Assembly: GCF_026151205.1 (NCBI RefSeq)
Contig: NC_087075.1
Coordinates: 12,322,303 to 12,386,302, forward strand
Direction of reading: 5' to 3'
From: Bolinopsis microptera
Lineage: Eukaryota; Ctenophora; Tentaculata; Lobata; Bolinopsidae
Length of the DNA: 64,000 bases
The translations under genes were made by a program, and so were the position numbers. The notes beneath the pieces were generated by a model. The model did no database searches. It was not told where the DNA came from and saw only the letters and a program-made list of their open reading frames with translations. Positions within the stretch are counted from its first letter, which is position 1, and every line of letters begins with the position of its first letter. Shown here piece after piece: positions 53,646 through 63,831 of this stretch.

Positions 53646-54713
53646 TCATAGCGTTGACTGCTGGGTGGGTCCAGTGCCACTCGGCAAATTAGAGTCTGAG
53701 ATGTTCCTCTCCTGTTGGGGCTGAGCCTGAAGTGCACGTGGAAGTTTGGCATGAACAAATCTCTTGAAGCTTGCTATGGAAATGTAATAGATGAATATAT
53801 TGGCAAAGTTATTCAAATATGCAATGGCATGGGTTATGGTGAACAGTTGAAGGTAGAATATAGCTTTTGTCTTGAGTGACATCCCTGATTGGTCTGGGAG
53901 GTTATTATAAATGGTGTGATAAACAATGAAGGGAAGGTATGTCAGACAGTAGATTCCAGTAATTGAAAGAACTGTGACTACTCCCTGCCATTGAACTGAA
54001 TCTCTCCCTCGCTTAGCAATTTTAAATGCAACACCAAGTAGCCCAGTGGTGGTGCCAAGAACAATCAATATTGGAGCATACCCTAGCAGACCCATGAAAA
54101 TCAACACTGAAAATCCTAAGCCTATTCCAAGGTCTGGTGCAACATACCAACACGACATGATTCTATACTCAAAGAATATAGGCGAGAATTTTCCACATAT
54201 CAGGGCAACACTTTGGAACAGAATGTAGATGGACCAAGCAACTGCTGCTACAAGATGGCCTCTTCTCTTCGACCATTGCCTCACTTGGAATGGAAACAAA
54301 AGCATGCACAGCTTGAATGTGTTTAAAGCACACACCAGGAACACACTCGAATAGTAAAAACTCATCCTGATGTAGGTCAGAACATGACAAAGAACAGACC
54401 CAAAAGTCCATCTATCAGCAATCAAGGTAACCAGGGAAGGAATTATGCCAACAGTTGCATTTCCTATGTCAGAGACAGCTAAATGCTGAATAATGGTGAT
54501 GGTTACCTTGTTAAGTTTGATTGCATTGTACTTGGTTGTAGCAACAAGAATGATTGTGTTGCCTGCAAGAGCAAGGAGCAGGGCTAGGGAGTAGTATGTG
54601 ATCGCTGCATATCTTTCGGCTTCAATGTTTATGTAGTCAGTCCAAGGTGCATATTTAGCTTTGTATAGCTGGTGTACGGACATGTTTCCCAAGGGCAAAG
54701 TAAGGTCCACCAT
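53646..54713 (-). CDS. Rhodopsin-like GPCR, intronless, atypical motifs
   Basis: 355 residues starting MVDLTLPLGNMSVHQLYKAK, with two NxS/NxT-type sites absent or single (NMS near residue 10). TM1 has LALAGNTIILVATTKY (the GN of TM1), TM2 HLAVSDIGNATVGIIPSL (LAxxD), and the TM3 end reads LNTFKLCMLLFPF where DRY is expected. TM6 has GIYCLTYLPFIVYH (CxxYxP, close to CWxP). TM7 is YLNNFANIFIYYISIASFKRF, with N-I-F-I-Y in place of NPxxY. Cysteines in the TM3 start (SVLCH) and in ECL2 (MSCWY) could form the usual disulfide. Loss of DRY and the altered NPxxY suggest unusual coupling. It is unrelated in gene structure to the GPCR at 40178. Confidence 0.85.
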   Translation of the reverse strand: MVDLTLPLGNMSVHQLYKAKYAPWTDYINIEAERYAAITYYSLALLLALAGNTIILVATTKYNAIKLNKVTITIIQHLAVSDIGNATVGIIPSLVTLIADRWTFGSVLCHVLTYIRMSFYYSSVFLVCALNTFKLCMLLFPFQVRQWSKRRGHLVAAVAWSIYILFQSVALICGKFSPIFFEYRIMSCWYVAPDLGIGLGFSVLIFMGLLGYAPILIVLGTTTGLLGVAFKIAKRGRDSVQWQGVVTVLSITGIYCLTYLPFIVYHTIYNNLPDQSGMSLKTKAIFYLQLFTITHAIAYLNNFANIFIYYISIASFKRFVHAKLPRALQAQPQQERNISDSNLPSGTGPTQQSTL

Positions 54714-56235
54714 TATACTCTTTATCCTTAAGAGATAAATTATGTCGATTAATTTATGGTTTATAAAATCTTTTATTGCTTGGATTATGGATTAAATATA
54801 TTCGTTTCGAAAGTTCAAACTAAAGGGAAAAAATATTGAATACAACCACGCATATCTAGATGGATTAAATTTAAATATGAAGCACTAATTAAGTGCTGTG
54901 CAAGTCTCGAAAAAATGGAATTGTGCCTCGTCAGACAAAGTCAAAACCATAACTTATACCATTAACCTTGTTATCGCTTCGGTGATTTGTTGATAATGGT
55001 GTCAACAAAATTCCAAGACTTACTTAATTTTTGCTAAAAACGGTCTCGGGACTCTCTAAAAAATAACAAAAAATATAATATTAATCGATGCAATTTCGAA
55101 ATGCACAGAAACTGGCTTACCACATCAACATGTACACAATATGTATTACTATTGGCAAAAAAATTACGCTTTTTATTGTCAACGATTAGAAATCTGAGCC
55201 AGGTGTGTTCATTAATCCTTGTTCATTAATATAGCTTTGTCAGCTGGAAATAATTTGCTACATGAGACTTTTAATTAAGCGAGATTTCAGATCACGAAAT
55301 ATATTACCGGACAGTGCTCAGTACAACCTGTAACTCCGCCAAATTTTCGTGTGTTATGTATTTGTGATGGCAACAAAATCAAATATATGGCACTAATTAT
55401 TTTGCCTAGTCTGCTGTTAGGAGGCAAATCACTGGATAAATTTATTTATCGGATTTAAAAGGGATTTTGAGCAGGTGCTTGTTCATTGTTAATTATAGCC
55501 TGTGGTCCCCAGGTAAGTGCTTGTGAATTAGCTAAAATCAGTGATATTTAAATAAAAAGACATTATAAAGTTTGTGAATAGGTAGAATACTATTTTAAGA
55601 ATAGCAATTAAATACAGGTGGTTCTGCCAACCACCTCCTTTGTAGAAATTTAATAGTCAACCCCGCGCAGTAAAATGGCCTCTAATAATGATTTCGCAAT
55701 ATCGACCATGACGTCACGCTCTGAGTCTGAACAGGTTCATGACGATTTCGTTTTTCTCGATACCATGCGTACTGTAAAACCCTAATTTAATATTTTCTTT
55801 TCCCGCTAACTGTACGGTGAATCGGGTTTTTAGTGTACGTAGGACGTTAAAAAGGTTTTTGTGGGGCATGATAGATTTTTTAAAGTTGTCAGAAAACAAA
55901 ATGGTCAAACACAATCGGTTGGACACAGCTTTAACTTTAAGTCGAAGCTGGAAAATGAAATCTACGTAACACAGAATGTAAATAATCAGCAATTATCAAT
56001 TTTAAGTGTTAACATAATATATGTATTCCTTTAAAAAGCACAAAACCCGAACAATAAAATCAATTAAAAATAAAGATACATTTAAAAACTAAAGCAAATT
56101 CATCTGACAAATCACTAATTGTAAGAAAATTAAATGGTCAATCCATCAGCAAGGTATTTTAAGACAATTGCGCGTAATACCAAATGTTATCATGCTTCAT
56201 GATAGTCCCCGCGTATATACGTCAGTCCAAACGTA
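54714..56235. other. Intergenic region
   Basis: A partial SINE-like end (AATTATAGCCTGTGGTCCCC with AGGTAAG) lies at 55485-55512. The 92-codon minus frame at 55714-55992 has no domain-like features. No gene was supported. Confidence 0.45.
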
Positions 56236-56435
56236 ACATCACGTGACGTCATAACATCACACGACTCCATAACATCACGTTACGTCATCACATCACACGA
56301 CTCCATAACATCACGTTACGTCATCACATCACACGACTCCATAACATCACGTGACGTCATCACATCACGTGACGTCATCACATCACGTGACGTCATAACA
56401 TCACGTGACGTCATCACATCACGTGACGTCATCAC
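56236..56435. repeat. CRE/E-box array 4 (about 18-bp period)
   Basis: Six copies of CATCACGTGACGTCAT(A/C)A, two with CACGTTACGTCA, and three interspersed ACATCACACGACTCCATA units. It ends directly next to the ZIP11-like stop codon (56437-56439), so the array would form the start of that mRNA's 3' untranslated region. The core CACGTGACGTCA is the same as in arrays 1 and 3. Confidence 0.93.
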
Positions 56436-56436
56436 A

Positions 56437-59208
56437 TCATGCGAGAGCAGTGTCTAAGCACATCATAACCACAAATCCCACGATAACACCAATACTACAG
56501 AGTCTAGTGTGATTATAAGCTGAAGCTTCAGGTACTATGTCGTTACACACAACCCATATCATGGCTCCAGCAGCGAATGAGAGTGCGATCGATAGGATCT
56601 GTTCTACAAGTGTCACACAAATTACACCTGAAATGTAAGAACAGTTAATCACTTAATTAATTGCTTAATCACTTACATTTGCTGATGTCACGTGATGTTA
56701 TGACGTCATCTGTACATAATATTACTGTTTATCACACATGTTACATCACCGCATGCGCTCACCACGAAGAGTCAAACAAAATATGGAATTTGTGGGATAT
56801 AATAAATTAACATGATCCTTGTATTAATAATAAAAGTAAAATAAACAAACCGATGATTCCAGCGATGGGTTCCACCATGCCACTGGCTTGTCCCCAAAAG
56901 AAACTGTCAAAAGTTGAGAAACCAGCTGCTTTTAGAGGAACACTTACGGCTAAACCTAGGAGGGGATTTTATTTTATTTTTACAAATATCTGGTTATTTC
57001 ATTAAATTAAAATTTAGGCCTTTTTTATATTTTAAACGGTAAAACGTAGAATTACAAACACTTAAGGGAGTGTTGTGAACAAGAACTTTCCTTGTGTTTG
57101 AAAAGTTAGATACCAGAAATTAACTATAAATCAAAAGTAAACCTTCGGGAAAGTTCTGTAGTCCAATGCCAATGGCAAGGTTGTGTGCTTGTTGTAGATC
57201 AACACCTGTAGAAAAGACTTAATGGTTAATAAGAATTGTTACGTTTAATGGTAATAAGAATTGTTCTGTACTTAGTCTAATATTGCTGGAGTGGAAAATC
57301 CAGTCTCTGTTGAAGAATCAAGTGTCAAACTTGAGGATATATCTTACCAGGTCGTCCAACAGAAGCGTACCCTACACCTACAGCAAGACCCTCAGGGAAG
57401 TTGTGCACTGTGATGGCTACTATCAGTAAAACTAGTCTCCGTAGTTGAACCTTTCTGAGCTTCTCGTCTATCACACTGAAGATTAATTGTTATTTTAATA
57501 ATATAAGAGCTTTTTCCTTATCTTTTCAAGACCAGATCTCGTTTCTATCAATTAGACGATAAGATCAAACTTCGAGAACTTGGGCTAAGAAAACAAGCCC
57601 AATAAATTCATATTACAACCAACAATCTCACCTATTGTCTGATGAGGTATCACTATTAGCAGTAAGGTTAGGTTTGCGATGTCTGACCTCACTATCACGT
57701 GCCATGTCACTGTCACGTGATTCTATCGTGATGGAATCTTCTGGTTCGCTGTCAAACTTCTTCTCAACCGCTGTTTTATTTGACATCAGTGTAACCTGAA
57801 AATTGTTTTATGAGTGGAGAAAATTAGGACTTATGTTTTGGGACCGGTGATAATTTTAATCCTGTTTCAGGAGATACAGTGGCCAGTGACAAGATATTTT
57901 TTCCATTTTAAAGGAACAACGAGGAGTATCAATCATTAACTAAGGACTGTAGAGAAAGCAAGTACGGATTTGGCATTATCCCCCCAAATTCCAGCTCCCA
58001 AATTAACAAAAAACTTACCTTACAAGACATTTTTGTGGCGGACCAATTTGCGACGACCGAAATTTTGGCGGTCCGAAAATATGGCGAAATTGAACAAAAA
58101 CCGTCACATTTCGGACGTCACAGAAAATAAGGGTATTTTTCATCATTTTGTTTTCTGACTCAAAATTTTCTAAAAATCGGTAAAATCATGTTGAAACAAA
58201 ATGAAACTTATAAATCGATTTCTTCATCTTCCTCTATACTTAAGGGGTCCGGCTCGACTCTTCCAGTTTCACGCTGTTCTCCAGTGTACTCCCAGGAGTA
58301 AGATTCTCGGATAAGCGTATTACTTGACATTAAATTCATCATGGAATATTGTGTTTATTTGTCCCACCATCATATCACTAACTTTTCAAGAACAAAATGA
58401 ATCGATGAAGCCACAATTATTGGAATAAGCTAAAAATAATGCGACGGATTCTATTACGACGACCGAAATTTTGGCGGTCCGAAAATATGGCGAAATTTCG
58501 GGAAAACCGTCGCATTTCGTACGTTATAAAAATGTCTTGTAAGGTACTCAAGGTAAGCAAATTAAAAAAAAAACAAAAATTTGTTTACAAAACAACTTGC
58601 TCACAGTATCAGGGAGCAGGAGATCAGCTAACAGCACAAAACCAGCCCCGAGAATCAGACCTATAGAAACGGGTATACAGCTCCCTTTACCTGGGGGTGT
58701 TAGTATAACATTAAGATTGTGGAGGGGACACTCTAGGTATTGTTAAGCAACGAAAATATGAGATTCTGTGATTATATCAATATAGTTAAATCATTATTAG
58801 TTTAGTAACTTTACAATTAGGGTGCTTCCATTTGGGATGTTGTTGAAATAAAACAGTCTATTATCCGGCTTACCCCAGCCTTGTTTTTCAGCTAGATCCA
58901 GGGCCGGGCACAGGAGTGACCAGTAGGATGCAGCCAGCATCACACCTCCAGAAAACCCTGTAAAATAAAATGATAATTTACTACTTTGTTTTTTACCATA
59001 TCATATTGAAACCTTGAATTACCGGTCAAAAATAAACTGAAATAACTATAAAAGTTTACACTGGACGTTAATTCCAGTTGGACTAACCTAAACTAATGTC
59101 GAGAACATCACGTCTTTTGCCGGGGACTATGAGCACACAGGCTGCTCCTAGTGCTGTTAGACCCCATGTGAAGAGTGTACCGTATATCGCATTTAGTAAA
59201 CCATGCAT
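56437..59208 (-). CDS. SLC39A11: ZIP-family metal transporter, ZIP11/GufA type, 8 exons
   Basis: Exons in transcript order: 59088-59208, 58874-58957, 58605-58690, 57632-57795, 57348-57475, 57143-57205, 56851-56955, 56437-56627 (942 bases, 313 aa, phases consistent). ZIP11 proteins move zinc and related divalent metals towards the cytosol, from Golgi or other compartments. Diagnostic segments: [15 protein letters not shown] (TM1), [14 protein letters not shown] (TM2), [14 protein letters not shown] (TM3), TM4 [16 protein letters not shown] with the metal-binding His, Asn and Glu, TM5 [31 protein letters not shown], and the C-terminal [20 protein letters not shown]. The acidic loop before TM4 (exon 57632-57795) is variable in the family. 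An in-frame stop precedes the first Met. Intron 3 carries TIR element B; array 4 follows the stop. Confidence 0.94.
58018..58544. mobile_element. TA-flanked TIR element B with duplicated internal module
   Basis: Terminal repeats CCTTACAAGACATTTTT and its reverse complement (58528-58544) are flanked by TA on both sides. Two direct copies of ACGACCGAAATTTTGGCGGT then CCGAAAATATGGCGAAATT lie inside, at about 58053 and 58457, followed by AACCGTC(A/G)CATTTCG. The termini share CCTTAC, and the modules share ATATGGCGAAATT and the AAACC..C.CATTT word with element A. It sits in an intron of the ZIP11-like gene. No transposase. Confidence 0.82.
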
Positions 59209-59804
59209 CGACTAGGTGTAGACTTTAATTAGTACATAACTATTGAAATAATGGTAACTTTTACATGAATGGTAACTTCTCCATAAATTTATGGAAGACA
59301 ACAAGGGTTTAAACCACAGCACAAACGTAAATTGACACAAAGGAAGTTTTATCGCGAAGGAAGATTATTGAATAGGTACAGTGTAATATGGCACAAAAGG
59401 ATGGTACCCTGGAAACTATGCACAAGAAAAGTTGTTATCAGACAGTGAAAAAATTGAAAGTCCTTTTGAACAGCTATCAATCCAACACATTTTGCAATTA
59501 ATCTTTTTTTAATGCAGCAAGATTTGCTGAGAAAAGTTTTCAGTGTATAAAATAAATAGAATTAGTAGAAATACCATTGAAAGACCAGACATAGAAGTCC
59601 TGAATAATAAAATGAATTAAAATAAAAAATCTACAATGAGATCGGGTCAATTTTATTTCAATATTAGAATCCACATGTTCAGTTTATTTTAACAAGTATT
59701 ATTTACTCGTCATATCTCTGAAAGCTGTCTCATTGTCGTCTGTTGAGACACGGTTCGATGTAAATCTGCAGCTATTCTCGATGCATGATATAAAGTATCA
59801 GACA

Positions 59805-61060
59805 TCATTCAGTCCACTTGTGATTACACTGTTGATTACAACATACATAATACAGTCGCATACCCTGATCTGCAATACTGCTCTGAGCTTGGAAGAAGAC
59901 TGCTAGACACTGACTGCAGCGCGGACACGGATGATCCTGAAAGAAAAAATCATAAGTTCTGACTATATTGAGTTAAATAGTCTCAACAATCATGGTCTAG
60001 GGGTGCTTTTCGGGGATGAAAGTAGAGTTTTGCAAAGATCCGCGCATCAGAGCGGACGTGGGTGACAGTGAAATACCCAACCCGGTGCCCCACTTTTTCG
60101 CGCGCGACAAGACAGGTTTTAAATCGCGCGCACTTAAAGTTTGCGCGCGATTTTTTGACTGAAGCGCGCTCTGCCAACCCAAATTTCAATCGCGCCTTCC
60201 GTATCGCATACATACACGTAAAACAGTGACCGATTTGTGTGCCATAACGTTTCAATGGAAACAAACGCATAACGGTTTGCCGATTCGAGCACATCACAAT
60301 ACATTCTCATCACGTACAGAGCCCAGAGGAGTGTAAATACATCAAACATAATCTAGAACCCTAAACCTAAACTTAGTGCAGTATGCAAGTAGATATGCAA
60401 TCGATCGTACTACTCTGGCGAAACATGTCTCTTGCGATGGCGATGGGAAAATACAAAAATTTGATAGAAGTTCAGTGAACCGTCCGATATGAAACTTTTG
60501 ACAGGGATCAGTCTGGTATCTGGATTGGCCAACATTCTTCTGGGAGTGGGATTGCAAGGGACCACATTTTCCCCAGAACCTAGGGCAAATTTCGGGTATA
60601 TTAGCGTGACGAAATACCCTACTACCCCTACTATAATTTTATGTGTTTTACGGAAGAAGAAATAAGTCAAATAACGACAATACCTGTGTTCTGGGAAGGG
60701 TAGGATCAGTGATAACATCTCCCACAATATTCTGTAACTCGTCAATCTCGTGAGTTATCTTGTTGACGTAGATACAATTGTTATCAGCTCGCTCCACGTG
60801 CTCACAGTTCTGACAATGATACATCAGCCTGTTGATGTGAAACTTTTAATGGAGATAGAGGGCGGAGATGTTGATATTAGGTGATATAAAAAAGACATTG
60901 TAACGCGTCAAAGAAACAGCGAAATGAGATATTTAGTGTTTACCCACTTTTTATTTTGTTTGTCTTCTTTAGGATACAACATGTTATTGCATTCGGGACA
61001 GAATTTAATACCAACAAACTGGGGTCCATCTGTTGTTGAATTCTGGTGAGTTATCGTCAT
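59805..61060 (-). CDS. POLR2I: RNA polymerase II subunit RPB9, 3 exons
   Basis: Exons 60948-61060, 60684-60828 and 59805-59936 join in phase to 129 residues, the usual RPB9 length (human about 125). The N-terminal zinc ribbon has [15 protein letters not shown] and [10 protein letters not shown] (two CxxC pairs). The linker has [15 protein letters not shown] and DPTLPRTQ. The C-terminal TFIIS-like ribbon has [19 protein letters not shown] and [20 protein letters not shown]9 acts in start-site choice, elongation and transcript fidelity. The exon 1 donor is GTGGGT; a competing GTAAAC four bases on would break the frame. Intron 2 has CpG-rich GCGCGCGATT words near 60110-60150 whose open frames are not genes. 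Confidence 0.96.
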
Positions 61061-61777
61061 TTTTTTACTTTGCTATGGAATAATGGGCAATTAGTTAATT
61101 ACTTAATCTACTAAGTATAATTAGTCGATAAATCAAATTAATTAGAAGAAGCGACCCGATACAACTTCAGATTGGGTCAAACATATTTGGATGTACAAAT
61201 GTTATTTAAAATATGCACATTCAGTCCTGTAGAGTTTGATTTTTTAGGAATGAGCGACTTTGAGCCAAAGAAAATTATGGAATTCTCCAATCAAAATTGT
61301 TTATAAATACATATAGAGTAACCTAAAATACTACATACATCTGTAAAATGTGGAAACGTCAATAAATCTAACACACAAACAATAAACTAATAAACAATAA
61401 ACATACTGATAAAAAATGTTCGCTTTTTTTAATTTAATAAAATATGTACGATAAGTAATAAAAGTGTGGCTCACGTAATAAACTTCTAAAAACACTTCTT
61501 AACACAATTATTCACTTCTAAGCCTATTTATACGCGTGATGAACATTTAAAGTTTACAATTTCGGATAAAGTTTCAGAACGTTATCCCACAAGTGAGAAA
61601 CTTATTCTGATTTAAAACTGAAGGTCAACAGGTCAAAATATCTCACAAAAACATTTTGATCATAGCCACAAACTGAACCTAGTCCACAGATGGAGGGAGG
61701 TAATGTAATGGTGAAGATGGCTTAATAAAATATTAACCGGTATATTTTCACCATTATTTAACAAAATCCCACTCCAT
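61061..61777. other. Intergenic, nothing recognised
   Basis: AT-rich, between the RPB9 start and the stop of the Cys-rich gene. The ORF reaching from here into 61920 is a shadow of that gene. Confidence 0.45.
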
Positions 61778-62477
61778 TTACATGAACCAATAAACGAGAC
61801 AAGAAGCAAGAACAACTCCAGAGAACACCATGCTATTTCCGCCATTACAATAAGTAGAATCTCTGCACACCCCCGCGTAAGAGTTCTCTCCAATAAGACA
61901 TTGACATTCCGATCCTTCACATTTCTTCTTGTAATCAGGTAGTCTTCCTTTGTACTCCTTTTTAGATAAAGTTTTAGAGTAATTATTCAAAAAACCTTTT
62001 TTATTATTATTATCTAGGATATTCTATTGAGATAGGATATTCTATCAAGATATATTATTCTAAATTTATGGTGCTAAAAACATAGAATCACTTTTTAAAT
62101 CGCAGGTAATGCTAGAGGCATGAACTTACCTGACGCTGATTTCAAATCAGCTCACATGACATCGAGTGAATTGAAGTTAGTCACGTGACAAATACTAGAG
62201 TTATTCATCATGATGAGGACATCAACTGTTAAAACTGTTAATTATCTTTAAAAATGTCGCCTTCGATCAAAATTTCAAAATCACAAAATATGGATTTATC
62301 ACGAACCTTAGTGTGTCCCATTCCTTCACAAGCAGTCCTACAAGTTGCCTCGTCAGTAACGAACAAGTCCTTTCCGTTGTGAGAGAAAGTAGTGCAGTTT
62401 GTAGTCTGCCATGGACCAGCATTTGCTGGTTGCAGATACAGTCCTAGGATAGCTACCACGGCCAAGAGACGGTACAT
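61778..62477 (-). CDS. Small Cys-rich, probably GPI-anchored surface protein, 2 exons
   Basis: Exons 62307-62477 and 61778-61957 join in phase to 116 residues. The start MYRLLAVVAILGLYLQPANA is a signal peptide, probably cut before GPWQTT. The mature part carries cysteines in NCTTFSHNG, ATCRTACEG, KKCEGSECQCLIG and GVCRDSTYC. It ends in a hydrophobic tail, SMVFSGVVLASCLVYWFM, after a small-residue region (NGGNS), the form of a GPI-attachment signal. It could also be a short tail anchor. The compact Cys pattern resembles Ly6/PAN-like surface proteins only loosely; no family assigned. An NCT glycosylation site lies near residue 27. It is placed between RPB9 and the uL1m-like gene, all on the same strand. 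Confidence 0.7.
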
Positions 62478-62880
62478 GGCTGCTTGTACTGAGTTTACAA
62501 TTGAGTTTGTTAGTTGGTTTCATTTGATAAATTCAAATTCAGGCATAGGCATGGAATATAAAGTGAGCTAAAAACCATTGAAAAATGTTATCTAACTACG
62601 TCACGTATAGGTGATTTCTAAGTTCAGAGGGATTTTCAAATACTCTAAATGAAAAAAGTGTTTTTTGATGTAAAAAACGTGGTAAATTTTATCATAAAAT
62701 TAACAGTAAACAGAATTGGGTCACAGCATTGAAATTCATCTTAAGTAAGAAAGTTTTCATGGTTCTATATCAAACTGTAATCAAAATAAATACATGAAAC
62801 TTCCCGGAATCTCATACATGTTATGGATCTTATATCCGATTCAATAAAAAGCATCTCATACATTAACCGTTCACCCTCTA
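62478..62880. other. Intergenic, nothing recognised
   Basis: Short AT-rich spacer between the uL1m-like stop and the start of the Cys-rich gene. AATAAA at 62842-62847 on the plus strand is not in the sense of either gene. Confidence 0.4.
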
Positions 62881-63831
62881 TCATTCCTTCAGAACCTTAT
62901 CCCACCGCTGCTCCAAAAATTCTCCAATCTTAGCTCTCTCATCCTCCAAGAAATCCTCCTTATTTTTAGCGGACTCTCTCAGTGCCCAAGTTTCCTCCCG
63001 ACTATATCTCTTCTTCAGCACTGTAACCTCTGTAGACTTCAACTTATCATTATGTTCCCGAATATCCACATGTATAGGCTCACGTGACCAGCTCAACTCA
63101 AGTCGCTCGATAAACTTATCTTTAGGAGTTTTAGCAGGGCAGAAGTTAGTGATCTCTTTAAACATGATACCCACGTGATCTCTAATCGTGTTAACAGGGA
63201 AATCACTCCTGAGCAGAGGAAGTGTTATGTTGTAGTACGAGGGATTGTTTGCGGAGTCAATCATCTCCCATTCCATGTTCAGCTGTGCTCGTCTCACTGC
63301 ACTTTGTATCGTAGCAGCTGCTGTTCCACGTCTCTCGTGAGGCATCTTCGTCTTCAGGATCCTACCTAAAGGTCTGAGAGCTTGTAGCGCACGTGTTGTA
63401 CACACCACTACGTCATATTCATCCACACATGCCTGTATCTCATCTATATCTCCTGGTTCAATACACTTGGTCGCACCGTCGGAATACGCATCTCCATGCA
63501 CATCTGCCCCACAAACAGCAAGAATGCTAGTGTCTCTGACTTTGGATGCGAAGGTAGCCACGCCCCGCTCCTTCCTTAACTTCTTGGCTGCTCCCTCCAT
63601 CATAGCGTTCACTACAAAAGTACCAGAAACAAGCTCAGACTGGTCCACAGAGCTGAGAATCTGCTGGATCTCCTGGTAGTTGTGACAAGCTAGAGCGGGA
63701 GCTGTGTCAGAGGTTCTGATGAAGATATCATTAGTGGGGATGGTCTTAGCAGTGTCCTGTTGGACGATGTAGTAAAGGTTTCTCGTACATACTCTGTTTG
63801 AGAGTTGTAGCAACCTCCTTATTTGGAACAT
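62881..63831 (-). CDS. MRPL1: Mitochondrial ribosomal protein uL1m (MRPL1)-like
   Basis: The frame is open to 63909 (342 codons). I prefer the Met at 63831, because MFQIRRLLQLSNRVCTRNLY has the basic, acid-free look of a mitochondrial targeting sequence, whereas the first 26 codons contain Asp and Glu. That gives 316 residues, close to human MRPL1. The uL1 pattern is seen in ILAVCGADVHGDAYSDGATK, then EYDVVVCTTRALQALRPLGR, MPHERRGT (the GRGLMPNPKxGT region of bacterial L1) and AVRRAQ, followed by a C-terminal domain piece with FPVNTIRDHVGIMFKEI. In the ribosome uL1 forms the L1 stalk that handles E-site tRNA. The conservation is partial, so the assignment is likely rather than certain. The frame ends at 62881 with a Lys/Glu-rich tail. 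Confidence 0.65.
   Translation of the reverse strand: MFQIRRLLQLSNRVCTRNLYYIVQQDTAKTIPTNDIFIRTSDTAPALACHNYQEIQQILSSVDQSELVSGTFVVNAMMEGAAKKLRKERGVATFASKVRDTSILAVCGADVHGDAYSDGATKCIEPGDIDEIQACVDEYDVVVCTTRALQALRPLGRILKTKMPHERRGTAAATIQSAVRRAQLNMEWEMIDSANNPSYYNITLPLLRSDFPVNTIRDHVGIMFKEITNFCPAKTPKDKFIERLELSWSREPIHVDIREHNDKLKSTEVTVLKKRYSREETWALRESAKNKEDFLEDERAKIGEFLEQRWDKVLKE

Noticed and set aside
59983-60745. Several overlapping minus-strand frames in the RPB9 intron
   Set aside because: They lie in an intron fixed by strong RPB9 homology on both sides, overlap one another in different frames and show no domains.
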